From the NCBI GenBank assembly GCA_944390735.1, contig CALXRL010000039.1:124001-188000 (forward strand): a stretch of DNA of 64,000 bases, read 5' to 3'. Source of the stretch: an uncultured Victivallales bacterium (GTDB taxonomy: Bacteria > Verrucomicrobiota > Lentisphaeria > Victivallales > UBA1829). The position numbers and the translations under genes were made by a program. Under the pieces are notes generated by a model, which worked only from the letters and a program-made list of their open reading frames with translations, was not told the origin of the DNA and made no database searches. This document shows, piece after piece, positions 1 through 9,426 of this stretch (position 1 is the stretch's first letter; each line of letters begins with the position of its first letter).

Positions 1-2686
1 ATACGCCAAAATGCCGGTCGATCTCAAAAACAAGTTTCAGAATCCGCTTGTCGCATTTCAGGAAACCGATCCGGACTGGCTGAACGCCGCATCCATTGAG
101 GTGCAGCACAACGGGATCAGCTTTCCTCTGAAAGGAAAGGCGCTGGAGGCGGTGCAGAAGATTGTCCGCCATCTTCTTGCCGTCGAATACCGGAACATCA
201 CGAACCGGAATGCCGCGAATTACCATCTACTCCGCCGCTTTGACGACACCTACGCCGAGACGGTCCGCAGCAACGGAGGACTGACCTTCCAGGACATTCC
301 CTTCCTGCTGCGTCCGAAGGAGAACGCAGGTTCCCTCGCCCTTCCCTTCTCCGACCACGCAGTGCTCGAAGAACGGCTGGACGCCAGATACAACCACTAT
401 CTTCTCGATGAGTTTCAGGACACTTCCGATGAACAGTGGCGCGCCATCTCCAATCTTGTCGACGAAATCTTCCAGCCGGATCAGGACCGCTTCCGCTCCT
501 TCTTCTATGTGGGCGACATCAAACAGTCGATCTACCAGTGGCGGAACGGCAATCCGGAACTCTTCGATGCGATTTTCCGCCGGTACAGCGACGAGGGATT
601 CGACACCGCCCGTCTGCAGCGCGACACGCTGACCTGCTCGTTCCGCTCCTCCCTCCCGGTGATTGAGACGGTCAACCGGGTCTTTCTGCATCCGGAGAAG
701 ATGCCCGGAGAGAAAATTTCCGAAGCGGTCCGGAAAATGAAGTTCGAGAAACACTCCTCCTCCCCGAAGGCCGCAAAGCAGGCCGGATACGCGGCGCTGA
801 TCGAATGCCGGAACAACGAAGGCGATGCGGTCCTGCCGGAATCCATCTTTGAACTGCTTCTCTCGCTGGATCCCTTCTCGGAGCGGCACAATTACAGCGT
901 CGGCATTCTGACTCTGAGCAACGCCTTTGCCTCGTCCACGGCGGAGCGCTTCCGCGATTTCTGCCGCAAACGGAATCTGGAATCGGCCTTCACCATCACG
1001 GTTGAAGGGGTCATGCTGCTGAATGACAGCATGCTGTTCGCGATCTACCGGAATCTTCTGGTTCTGGCGCTGCATCCGGGCGACTCAATGGCGCGCGGTT
1101 TTCTCTCCATGGTGGCGCTGCCGGATGGAACAGGAACACTGCGTGATCTGCCGCTTCTCCACGGGGACCGCGAAAAGGAGGAGGATCCGGAACTCTGGTT
1201 CCGCAAACTCGGAAGGCACATCCGCGCCTCAACCGCCGCAAACGGATTCACTCAGTATGCCAGACGTTTCCAGAGAATCTTCCGCTCCCATCTTGCCGAT
1301 TTCGACGCAAAACGTCTGGACCTCACATTGAATGCCGCCATGAAATTCGATGCAACCGGAAACAAGAACATCGCCGATTACCTCCATTATCTGGACTGCC
1401 TCCAGCCCCGGAGCAATTCCGTGCGCAAGACGGTGCAGTTCATGACGATTCACAAATCCAAAGGACTGGATTTCGATCTGGTGATCCTTCCGGAGCTCTT
1501 TACGCGCAATGGAATCACCAGCAGTCCCAACACTCCTCCGCTGCTGGTCAAGAAGGATGCGCAGTTCCATCCGCAATGGGTCTCCTGCGCGCCGAAGGCC
1601 ATGCTGACGTCCTATTTCCGGGACATCGCCGGGGTCTGCGGCAAAGCCGAGGATGCCAGAATCTACGAAAAATGCTGTCTGCTTTACGTCGCCATGACCC
1701 GCGCGCGCCATGCGCTCTATCTCATGATTCCGGAAACCACAAGCAAGGAAAGCAAAACCATCCGCTTCCCCGATCTTCTGAAAAGCACTCTTACTCCCGC
1801 CGATCCGATTCCTGCGGAAGACGAAGCCTGGATCAGCAGAATCAATGAAAACCTGAGGAAACACACAAACGGACAGGCCGATGCGTCCGGACACGACGCA
1901 TCCGAGCAGGAGAAGGAATCCCGGGAAACCGGCGGCAGCGGAGAAACGGCGCCGCAGCTTTCGCTGCTCTACGCCTGCGGAGATGTCGCCTGGGCGGACC
2001 GCAAAACCGTCGGACCCGACACGACTTCGGACATTCTGCGCAAGGCCGGCAGCGCCTTCCGAACTCTGATCGACTCCTATTACACGGCTCCGGGCGAAGT
2101 CGTTCCCGAACAGCAGTGCATTCTTCAGAAGCCTTCCGATCACGAGAGCGCCCCCCTCCCCGGCCGTCCTGCGGACGTTGTCGACGAACGATCCGGCGGC
2201 ATGGAGCTCGGAACGCATCTCCACGAGCTTTTCCGCCGGATCGGGTTTCTGGAGGAGACCAATACCGAGGAGATTCTGCTGAATTATCTGGAGGAGATCG
2301 AACCGACCACGGAACCGGAAATGCAGGACGCCGTCGCCGAAATTTTCCGCCGCGCCCTCTCGACTCCCGATGCCGCCGAACTCCTCGGGAAACCGGCCGG
2401 AAAAACGGCGGAACTCTGGAGAGAACGGAAATTCTGCATCCGGAACGGAGGAGCCCTCCTCTCCTGCGTCTTCGACCGGGTGGTGATCGAACGCGATGCG
2501 GCGGGAAACGCCGTACACGTCACGCTCATCGACTACAAAAGCGACAACACCGCGGATCCCGATTATTTCCGGGCCGCCTATTCCAGTCAGCTGGAACAGT
2601 ATTCGGCCGTTCTGAACACTCTGTTTCCCTGCGGAACGGAGAAGGTTCTCTTCCTTCTTCGAAGCGGAAAAATTCTGCGGCTCTGA
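1..2686 (+). CDS. AddA/RecB-type UvrD-family helicase-nuclease, C-terminal part (5' truncated by window)
   Basis: The reading frame is open from base 2, so the first Met at 11 is probably internal and the gene starts upstream. The visible part carries superfamily 1A helicase motifs in order: LLDEFQDTSDEQ (Walker B, about 400-435), VGDIKQSIYQWR (about 510-545), TIHKSKGLDFD (about 1447-1480) and LYVAMTRARHALY (about 1683-1720). It ends in a PD-(D/E)XK nuclease domain with LIDYKSDN (about 2525-2550). The Walker A motif is missing, which confirms the truncation. Members of this family process double-strand breaks for homologous recombination as a heterodimer with an AddB or RecC-like partner; no partner lies inside the window. 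AddA versus RecB cannot be decided here. Confidence 0.9.
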   Translation, partial: YAKMPVDLKNKFQNPLVAFQETDPDWLNAASIEVQHNGISFPLKGKALEAVQKIVRHLLAVEYRNITNRNAANYHLLRRFDDTYAETVRSNGGLTFQDIPFLLRPKENAGSLALPFSDHAVLEERLDARYNHYLLDEFQDTSDEQWRAISNLVDEIFQPDQDRFRSFFYVGDIKQSIYQWRNGNPELFDAIFRRYSDEGFDTARLQRDTLTCSFRSSLPVIETVNRVFLHPEKMPGEKISEAVRKMKFEKHSSSPKAAKQAGYAALIECRNNEGDAVLPESIFELLLSLDPFSERHNYSVGILTLSNAFASSTAERFRDFCRKRNLESAFTITVEGVMLLNDSMLFAIYRNLLVLALHPGDSMARGFLSMVALPDGTGTLRDLPLLHGDREKEEDPELWFRKLGRHIRASTAANGFTQYARRFQRIFRSHLADFDAKRLDLTLNAAMKFDATGNKNIADYLHYLDCLQPRSNSVRKTVQFMTIHKSKGLDFDLVILPELFTRNGITSSPNTPPLLVKKDAQFHPQWVSCAPKAMLTSYFRDIAGVCGKAEDARIYEKCCLLYVAMTRARHALYLMIPETTSKESKTIRFPDLLKSTLTPADPIPAEDEAWISRINENLRKHTNGQADASGHDASEQEKESRETGGSGETAPQLSLLYACGDVAWADRKTVGPDTTSDILRKAGSAFRTLIDSYYTAPGEVVPEQQCILQKPSDHESAPLPGRPADVVDERSGGMELGTHLHELFRRIGFLEETNTEEILLNYLEEIEPTTEPEMQDAVAEIFRRALSTPDAAELLGKPAGKTAELWRERKFCIRNGGALLSCVFDRVVIERDAAGNAVHVTLIDYKSDNTADPDYFRAAYSSQLEQYSAVLNTLFPCGTEKVLFLLRSGKILRL

Positions 2687-2787
2687 ATCGCGTTTTCCCT
2701 CCCCGGGCCCCACGGCCGAGGAGGAGAAAATCCGATGGAAATGCCGTTTTCTAAAAAAATTTTCTAAAAAGATCCCCTCCCCTCCGC

Positions 2788-2815
2788 TTGCAAAAAAGAA
2801 TCGGGAATGTATCTT
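2788..2815 (+). promoter_or_regulatory. Putative sigma-70 promoter of the GH130 gene
   Basis: TTGCAA (2788-2793), a 16-base spacer and TATCTT (2810-2815) preceded by TG. It lies about 40 bases before the chosen ATG at 2857, which argues against a longer N-terminus starting inside it. Confidence 0.45.
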
Positions 2816-2856
2816 TCCTCCATTCCCAGAGTCCTACAACAAGCAAGGAGTGCGCT

Positions 2857-4035
2857 ATGGATAGAAAAGAGTTTTCTAAAAAACTGACGCGTCTGAGAGC
2901 CCGCTATGAGGAGCTTGTCACGCGTCCGAACCGGGTGGACGAGGAGTGGTACAACGGCTGTTTTGAACGGTATGTGCATCCTGTTCTGACCAACGAGCAT
3001 GTTCCGCTGGAATGGCGCTACGACCTGAATCCGGAAACGAATCCGTATCTGATGGAGCGGCTCGGCGTCAATGCGGTTTTCAATGCGGGAGCGATTGAAC
3101 TGGATGGGCGGATCTGTCTGGTCTGCCGCGTGGAAGGAAACGACCGCAAATCCTTCTTTGCCGTCGCGGATAGCGAAAACGGCATCGACAACTTCCGCTT
3201 CCGGCGCTATCCGATCCTGATTCCGCAGACCGAAGACAAAGACATCAACGTCTACGACATGCGGCTCGTCAAACATGAGGACGGATACATTTACGGACTG
3301 TTCTGCACGGAGCGCAAGGATCCTTCGGCCGTCAAGGGCGACACCTCCTCCGCGGTGGCCGCCTGCGGGATCGTCCGCACGCACGACCTCGAACACTGGG
3401 AACGTCTTCCGGATCTCAAAACTCCCTCCCCCCAGCAGCGGAACGTGGTTCTGCATCCGGAATTCATTCAGGGCAAATACGCCTTCTACACGCGCCCGCA
3501 GGACGGCTTCATCGAGGCGGGTTCCGGCGGCGGAATCGGATGGGGACTGGCCGATTCCATCGAAAACGCCGTACTCACCGAGGAACAGATCGTGGACGAA
3601 AAGCTCTACCACACGGTCAAGGAAGTGAAAAACGGCTGCGGCGCTCCGCCGATCAAGACGAAACACGGCTGGCTCCATGTCGCGCACGGGGTCCGCAACA
3701 CCGCCGCGGGCCTCCGCTATGTGCTCTACGCGTTCATGACGGACCGGAACGATCCTTCCAAGGTCATCTATTCGCCCGGAGGATATTTCCTGGCGCCGTA
3801 CAAGGAGGAGCGCATCGGAGATGTCTCCAATGTGGTCTTCTGCAACGGACTCGTCACCAGGGACAACGGCGACGTCTTCCTCTACTACGCCTCCTCCGAC
3901 ACCCGGATGCATCTGGCCGGAACCACCGTCGACAAACTCTGCGACTGGGTCATGAACACGCCTCCCGATCCGATGTATTCCCGCGGATGCGTGGAGCAGA
4001 GAATGAAACTGATTCAGAAGAACGAATCCCTCTGA
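2857..4035 (+). CDS. Glycoside hydrolase family 130 phosphorylase, probably 4-O-beta-D-mannosyl-D-glucose phosphorylase type
   Basis: A 392-residue protein with the five-bladed propeller look of GH130: NAVFNAGAI near the N-terminus, [18 protein letters not shown], a late HPEF segment and [12 protein letters not shown]130 enzymes cleave beta-mannosides with inorganic phosphate, giving mannose 1-phosphate. Length and the [16 protein letters not shown] region resemble the GH130_1 subgroup acting on mannosyl-glucose. The start at 2857 is set by AAGGAG at 2845-2850. There is no signal peptide, so it acts in the cytoplasm on imported oligosaccharides. It is followed tail to tail, only 2 bases away, by the glycyl radical enzyme gene. 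Exact substrate is inference. Confidence 0.85.
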   Translation: MDRKEFSKKLTRLRARYEELVTRPNRVDEEWYNGCFERYVHPVLTNEHVPLEWRYDLNPETNPYLMERLGVNAVFNAGAIELDGRICLVCRVEGNDRKSFFAVADSENGIDNFRFRRYPILIPQTEDKDINVYDMRLVKHEDGYIYGLFCTERKDPSAVKGDTSSAVAACGIVRTHDLEHWERLPDLKTPSPQQRNVVLHPEFIQGKYAFYTRPQDGFIEAGSGGGIGWGLADSIENAVLTEEQIVDEKLYHTVKEVKNGCGAPPIKTKHGWLHVAHGVRNTAAGLRYVLYAFMTDRNDPSKVIYSPGGYFLAPYKEERIGDVSNVVFCNGLVTRDNGDVFLYYASSDTRMHLAGTTVDKLCDWVMNTPPDPMYSRGCVEQRMKLIQKNESL

Positions 4036-4037
4036 TC

Positions 4038-6115
4038 TCAGAACCGCTGTTCCGTCCGCCGGATCACCATCTCCTGCCACTCGGGCGCGAGCGTGACAAA
4101 GCGGGCGGACCAGCCGGAAATCCGGACCGAAAGATTCGGATACCGCTCGGGATGCTTCTGCGCATCCCGAAGCATGTCAGGATCCACCACATCCACCTGA
4201 AGATAGAATCCGCCCAGGGAAAGAAACGTTTTCAGCAGAGCCGCCAGTTTTCTTCCCCCCTCTTTCCCGCTCAGGGCAGACGCATGAAACTTCAGATCCA
4301 GCGGACAGCCGTTGGAAATTCTGGTGAAATCCACCTTGCAGAACGATTTCACCACGGCACTCGGCCCCTCCAGATCACTTCCCGGGGACGGCGAAAGATT
4401 CGCCGCCAGCACTTCGCCGGCGAAACGGCCGGAAAGAGTCGCCTTCTTTCCGGATGCAAACTCCAGTTCCCGTCCGAACGTGCTGATCCCCACCGGACGG
4501 AGCACGCCCCCGGTTTCATGTTGTTCCCCGGCAATTCCGGCATAGTCTTCCACCAGACGCTTCAGCATCGCATCCGGCTCGGCCGAATCGTTGCCGTAGA
4601 GACGGTATTTTCTTCGGATCTCCTCACGGAGGCGCTCCGCCCCCTCCCAGTTCCGACGCAGAAGATCCACCACCTCTTCCAGCGTCAGACGCTTCTCCTC
4701 AAAAACCAGCTTCTTCAGCAGGAACAGTTCATTGGCGACATCCGGCAATCCCCCCGCATGGGTTGCAAACACCGTGTAGACCGGTCCGCCCGCACCGTAG
4801 TTCCGGGCCGAGGCAATGCAGTTTTCCACAAACAGCGAAAGCAGCGATCCCGGCGTTCCGAACCGTCCCTCACCTCTGGAAAACGCCGTTGCAATCTCCC
4901 GGTCGAACTTCCGGATGCAGCCGCGCAACTCCTTCAAATACAACTCGTAAAACGCCTCGAACGAAGGACTCCCGGGACAGCGGAAAAGCACCTCCTGAAA
5001 AATCCGAAGAGCGTCAAACGGACGATATGAGAAAAAAGTTCTTCCGGGAATGATCACTTCCCAGCACCCGTCGTTGGTGAACTCGACCGCCTCTTCGTCC
5101 GGATACCCGAATCTTTCCAGCGCCTTCAGAACCACGGGTTCATTGTAGATGGACACGATTCCGCCGCCCTGACGCTGAATCTCCGCAATCCTGCTGAACA
5201 TTGCATCGCCGGTCTGAGCGTTGACGCGGACGGCGATCGGAAAGTCGCTGATGTGCAGCTCCTCCACAATGTCCAGAATCAGATGCGTCACCGGATTGGT
5301 CACATCGCGTCCCGAACGATCCACTCCGCCGAGAATCACATTCTGATAGTGCTGCGCATCCCCCGAACCTCTCTGAAGCCCTTTCCACTCGGTCCCCTTG
5401 ATCCAGAAATGGGCGAGCAGTTCGCGTGCCTCCTCCAGCGTGATCCGCTTTTCGCGGAGATCCTGTTCCAGATATCCCCCAAGCATCCGGTCAAGGCGTC
5501 CGAGTCCCGACCAGTTCCCGCAGAGGCGGAAAAACTCAAAGAAGAACAGAAGCGACTGAACCGCCTCCCGGAACGTTTCCGCCCCCCGTTCCGGCACCTT
5601 CTCCAGCACAGCGGCAACCTCCTCCATGGTCCCGCCCGCCTGAGCTCCTCCTGATAGCGGCGATGCCAGATGCGCATGGCCTCCACACATGTCAACATGG
5701 AGTCGAGGAATTCCCGTTCCTCTGCGGAACGGCCCGGGCGCGCCATCGAGCCGCGGATCTCCCGTTCCAGCCCCGAGAGTCCGATCCGGACCCCTTTTCC
5801 GAAATCGACCGTCGTATGACTGATCCCTTCGTAGACGCCTCCCGGCGTTCCGTGCCGGACCGCGGTAAGGAAGGTGGCGGCACCGATCAGTTTCTCCTCC
5901 GGCAGAATCCGGAGCTGAGCGTGTTCCGCAATCAGGCGGATGTTCTCCGCATAATTGGCAAAGATTCCCCGGGACGGATCCGGAACAAACGAAAAGTTCT
6001 CCTTCCGGACCATTTTTGCGATTTCCTCCGATGACAGATAGCGTTCCGCAAGTCTGCGGGTCGCTTCGGAAAGACGATGGACTCCTGTGGACGGCAAAGC
6101 ATGAAAGTGTGTCAT
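4038..6115 (-). pseudogene. Glycyl radical enzyme (pyruvate formate-lyase-like), reading frame split by a -1 frameshift
   Basis: Two minus-strand frames together make one glycyl radical enzyme of about 690 residues. The N-terminal part starts at ATG 6115 (AGGAGG-like site just upstream) and reads MTHFHALPST through GISHTTVDFGKGVRIGLSGLEREI to RYQEELRRA. Near 5625-5650 homology moves to the next frame, continuing EEVAAVLEKVPERGAETFREAVQ to the end. The change equals loss of one base near GGCGGGCGGGACC. The active-site Cys is in DGCWE (codon 5064-5066) and the glycyl radical in RISGWSARF (Gly codon 4113-4115), so both catalytic centres are preserved. The Cys context is not the CC pair of true pyruvate formate-lyase, so the substrate is unknown. 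No radical SAM activase is in the window. It may be a real mutation or a sequence error. Confidence 0.75.
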
Positions 6116-6176
6116 AAAACGGCTCCTCCCTGACATTGTTCTGCTCGGAATCACCATACACCGGAAAACAGATTTT

Positions 6177-6201
6177 CAAATGTCCATTTGTCTCAAATGG
6201 A
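6177..6201. promoter_or_regulatory. Operator-like overlapping palindromes between AraC regulator and glycyl radical enzyme gene
   Basis: TCCATTTGTCTCAAATGGA (6183-6201) is a perfect 8+3+8 inverted repeat. It shares its left half with CAAATGTCCATTTG (6177-6190), a perfect 6+2+6 inverted repeat. Three CAAATG half-sites thus lie in 25 bases of the divergent spacer. A TTGAAA hexamer on the minus strand (6179-6174) overlaps the site, so binding could affect the glycyl radical enzyme promoter. Confidence 0.5.
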
Positions 6202-6270
6202 TATCGGATCCTCCCGAAAAATTGATTTCCGCCTCTTCCGGGGATATGGTATCATAAGGAGAATCCGAGG

Positions 6271-7116
6271 ATGAGTTATGAACTGAAAATAGAGTTTCTG
6301 GAAACGGGAAGACTGCTCTTCTCCGAACGGGATGACGGATATGTCCATCGGAAAAAGGTCCCATTTCTGATTGTCGCACAGGCCTGCGAGGGACATTATG
6401 AAATCACGGTCGGAACGCGGAAAGAGCGGATTCTGTCCGAAGGCGAGGCGTTTGTCGCGCCGTCCAATACGCCACTGAGCATCCGCCACCGGATCAGTCC
6501 GGTCACGCGGCGCATGAAAGTCCGGTTCGTGCACCTCCGGGCCACAGCATGGAACTGCACCGATCTCTGCGATCTGATCGAACTACCGGAAAAACTCTCG
6601 GAAAAGGAGTGCCGCACGGCTTTCCGTTTCTTCCGCAAGTATGAAAAAAGTGGAAAGGAATCGGATTCCCTTCTTCGGGAAACCATCGGAACCGCCGCGG
6701 CAATGAACCTGCTTGCGTTTCTGCTGAAACACTTCGGAACGCATCCGCAGAACGAGGAAATGCAGCTGCGGGAAAATCGGAGAAGACTGCGTCCGGCCCT
6801 GGATGCCATGGCGTCTGCGGAGAACTCGTTGCGAATCCCGGAACTGGCGAAACGGTGTGCGATGTCCCGGGCCGCCTTTTACCGTCTCTTTGCAAAGACC
6901 CTGAACTGCTCTCCCGCGGAATATGCGCTGAAAGAGAAAATCCGGAAAGGCGTCATGCTCTTCCAGCGGAATCCCCGGCGTTCCGTCAAGGAAACCGCCG
7001 AAGAGTGCGGCTTTTCCAATCCCTTTCATTTCAGCAGGAAGTTCAAGGAACAGACGGGGCTTTCCCCCCGCGCGTTCCTCGAAACCCTCCTGCGGGAGCA
7101 ATCCTCCCGGCGCTGA
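6271..7116 (+). CDS. AraC-family transcriptional regulator
   Basis: A 281-residue protein. The N-terminal part looks like a cupin-type sensing domain (GHYEITVGTRKERILSEGEA, residues about 48-68). The C-terminal 100 residues form the two helix-turn-helix motifs of AraC/XylS: RIPELAKRCAMSRAAFYRLF and KETAEECGFSNPFHFSRKFK, followed by TGLSPRAF. AAGGAG at 6256-6261 sets the start. It is transcribed away from the glycyl radical enzyme gene, so it probably controls that gene, and perhaps itself, through the palindrome at 6177-6201. It ends 7 bases before the convergent SDR gene. Confidence 0.88.
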   Translation: MSYELKIEFLETGRLLFSERDDGYVHRKKVPFLIVAQACEGHYEITVGTRKERILSEGEAFVAPSNTPLSIRHRISPVTRRMKVRFVHLRATAWNCTDLCDLIELPEKLSEKECRTAFRFFRKYEKSGKESDSLLRETIGTAAAMNLLAFLLKHFGTHPQNEEMQLRENRRRLRPALDAMASAENSLRIPELAKRCAMSRAAFYRLFAKTLNCSPAEYALKEKIRKGVMLFQRNPRRSVKETAEECGFSNPFHFSRKFKEQTGLSPRAFLETLLREQSSRR

Positions 7117-7123
7117 AGAAGCA

Positions 7124-7876
7124 TCAGAGCTGCATGCCCCCGGCCACGGGCAGATCCGCTCCCGTAATGTACGCTCCGGCATCCGAAGCGAACAGCAGCG
7201 CGGCTCCCGCGCAGTCCTCCGGTTTTCCGAACCAGCCGGCCGGAACCTGTGCTTTCAGACGCGGAACCATCTCCGGATCGGCAAGCGTCACGCGGTTGCG
7301 GTCCGTTTCGATGATCCCCGGCGCAATGTTGTTGAACGTCACGCCGTCGCCGGCGAACTGCCGGGCGCAGTTCATCATCAGATTCACCAGAGCGGATTTG
7401 GTCGAAGCGTAAATCGGCAGACGCGGCGACTGCTTCCACTGGTTCACACTGCCGATGGAGATGAACCTTCCCCAGTGTCTCTCCCGCATTCCCGGCAGAA
7501 ACGCCTTGATGAACTGGAACGCCGAACGCAGATTCGTATCATAGGAGCGCCGGAACTCCTCCTCCTCGAACTCCATCACGGGCAGATACATCTGCACGGA
7601 GGCATTCAGCACGACAATATCCGGGCTTCCCGCCTCCTTCGCAATTGCGGCGACCTCCTCCGTCTTTCCAATATCTCCGGTTGCGACGCGGCAGGAAATG
7701 CCTCTGGAACGGGCCTCGTCCAGCGTTTTCTCCAGCGTCTCCGCGGGACGGGTTCCGTGAAAAATCACGGAAGCCCCCGCTTCTCCCAGCGTCAGGGCAA
7801 TCGCCCTGCCGATGCCGCGGCTCGATCCGGTCACCAGCGCGGTCCGACCGGTCAGATCAAACAGATTCCTCTTCAT
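7124..7876 (-). CDS. Short-chain dehydrogenase/reductase, last gene of the IclR operon
   Basis: A 250-residue classical SDR. The nucleotide-binding motif TGSSRGIGRA lies near residue 15, followed by VLNASVQMYL (NNAG position) and the catalytic pair in YASTK. The ATG at 7876 has GAGGAAAG just upstream; a TTG 18 bases earlier overlaps the preceding gene's stop and is less likely. It is the last gene of a leftward operon with a sugar-acid dehydratase and an RraA-like aldolase. A role oxidising a sugar or a 2-keto-3-deoxy acid with NAD(P) is therefore plausible, but the substrate cannot be read from the sequence. Confidence 0.85.
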   Translation of the reverse strand: MKRNLFDLTGRTALVTGSSRGIGRAIALTLGEAGASVIFHGTRPAETLEKTLDEARSRGISCRVATGDIGKTEEVAAIAKEAGSPDIVVLNASVQMYLPVMEFEEEEFRRSYDTNLRSAFQFIKAFLPGMRERHWGRFISIGSVNQWKQSPRLPIYASTKSALVNLMMNCARQFAGDGVTFNNIAPGIIETDRNRVTLADPEMVPRLKAQVPAGWFGKPEDCAGAALLFASDAGAYITGADLPVAGGMQL

Positions 7877-7890
7877 TCTTTCCTCGTTTC

Positions 7891-9381
7891 TCAATGCAGG
7901 ACAACTTCAGCGGACCGCTCCGCGCCGGAGCGGTCGATCCACGTCAGGCGATAGGTTCCGCGGAACCCGCGGAATTCGACGGATCCGTCTTTTCCGGCCT
8001 TGACGCAGGTTCGGGTTTTCCATTGATTGTTAATCAGATCGTTCAAAACAAAATAGGCGGGCTTCGGCTCCATGTCACGGGAGAAGAGTCCTGAAACGGA
8101 AGGTTCCCCCGGTGCGCCGCAGTCGTCCACCACATTCCACCATGTAATTCCCATCATCGGCTTCAGACTGAACCACAGACGATACAGATTGCGCGTGATG
8201 ACCGCCTGAATCGCCTGACCGCGCTCGTCGTTGTTCGGAGCGGTAATCGTGATCTCGCTGAGATGAATCGGCACTCCGGGTCTGCCGAGACGCTCGAATT
8301 TCTCCCGCACCCGGGCAGGCGATTCCACATCGCTGATTCCCGCCGCAATATCCAGACAGGCCTGCGGATCAAACAGGTGCATCTGCGAACCGACAATGTC
8401 GATTTTGCAGCCGCGGGCGCGAAGATCCCGGATCTGGTTAAGATAATCGTCGCCGGTGTTGTAGTCGTTGATGTTGAGCTTTGCCTTCGCCGGGAACACG
8501 CTCTCGGCGATTTTGAATCCGCGATAGGTGTAGTCGCCCGGCATGATGCCGTAGTTGCTCTGGCAGATTCGCGAACCGGGAACCATCAGGCCGCGTCCGA
8601 AATCGCCGGCGCTCTCGTTGACCACATCCCAGCTGTCGATTTGATTCCCGTACCGCAGAGCGATTTCCAGAATGCGCCTGGCCATACGGACATTGATCTC
8701 CGCGGTAAATTCGGGATAGCGGTTGGCAAACTCCTCCGCCGTCATTCCGCTGAATGCGGGCTTCGTGGCGTCGGACAGAAGCTGACCATTTCTGGGATTT
8801 CTCTCAAGATTCGCGTTTTTCAGACAATCCAGAGGAATTTTTCCGATCAGCCAGTCGGGCGTCTGCCAGGTGTTGTTGCCCCACACCAGCGTATGCCCGT
8901 GAAGACGAATCCCCTTCTTCAGACAGAACTCCACCACGGGATCGGTCGCCGGTCTGCGCCAGTGCGCCTGATGCTTCGGATCGGGACAGTGATTCCAGAA
9001 CTCGGCGGAATCGCGGTATTCGGCACGGAATCGCGGTTTCCCCTCCTCCATTTCAAACTGTTTCCAGTAAAACGCGATGGTTGCGGAGTTGAACAGCGTT
9101 CCGTAAAGCTCCTTGTACCGGCGGTTGCGCTCATCGGTCCCGAGCTGATCGAAATTGAAGATGTGCGCCCCGAAAATGAACTCACTTTTGATCTGCTCGA
9201 CCTTGACCTCGGCTCCGGCGGGCACTCCGTCCGGCTTGAAAAAGCCGTCGGATTTGCGATTGGCCTCGATATCGCGGTCGATCTCCGCCTGGACATCGTC
9301 ATTCCAGAGTTTCCAGTATCCTTCACTCATCTGCCGGTTCTGTTCCTCGACCGACATGCCGCTGTATTGGTATTCCGTCAT
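7891..9381 (-). CDS. Glycoside hydrolase family 10 (endo-beta-1,4-xylanase-like), copy 1
   Basis: A 496-residue GH10 protein. The barrel shows HGHTLVWGNNTWQTPDWL, the acid/base motif WDVVNES (Glu about residue 256) and the nucleophile motif HLSEITIT (Glu about residue 376). About 50 N-terminal residues precede a small beta domain before the barrel (GVPAGAEVKVEQIKSEFIFG). No signal peptide is visible, so it probably acts in the cytoplasm on imported xylo-oligosaccharides or glycosides rather than on polymeric xylan. AAGGAG lies 11 bases before the start. It sits between the RraA-like aldolase and the SDR, and is a distant paralogue of the GH10 at 11273-12607. Confidence 0.87.
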   Translation of the reverse strand: MTEYQYSGMSVEEQNRQMSEGYWKLWNDDVQAEIDRDIEANRKSDGFFKPDGVPAGAEVKVEQIKSEFIFGAHIFNFDQLGTDERNRRYKELYGTLFNSATIAFYWKQFEMEEGKPRFRAEYRDSAEFWNHCPDPKHQAHWRRPATDPVVEFCLKKGIRLHGHTLVWGNNTWQTPDWLIGKIPLDCLKNANLERNPRNGQLLSDATKPAFSGMTAEEFANRYPEFTAEINVRMARRILEIALRYGNQIDSWDVVNESAGDFGRGLMVPGSRICQSNYGIMPGDYTYRGFKIAESVFPAKAKLNINDYNTGDDYLNQIRDLRARGCKIDIVGSQMHLFDPQACLDIAAGISDVESPARVREKFERLGRPGVPIHLSEITITAPNNDERGQAIQAVITRNLYRLWFSLKPMMGITWWNVVDDCGAPGEPSVSGLFSRDMEPKPAYFVLNDLINNQWKTRTCVKAGKDGSVEFRGFRGTYRLTWIDRSGAERSAEVVLH

Positions 9382-9426
9382 AATTCTGCAATCTCCTTTT
9401 GCTGTGCGAACCCTGTTTGCGGTCTC

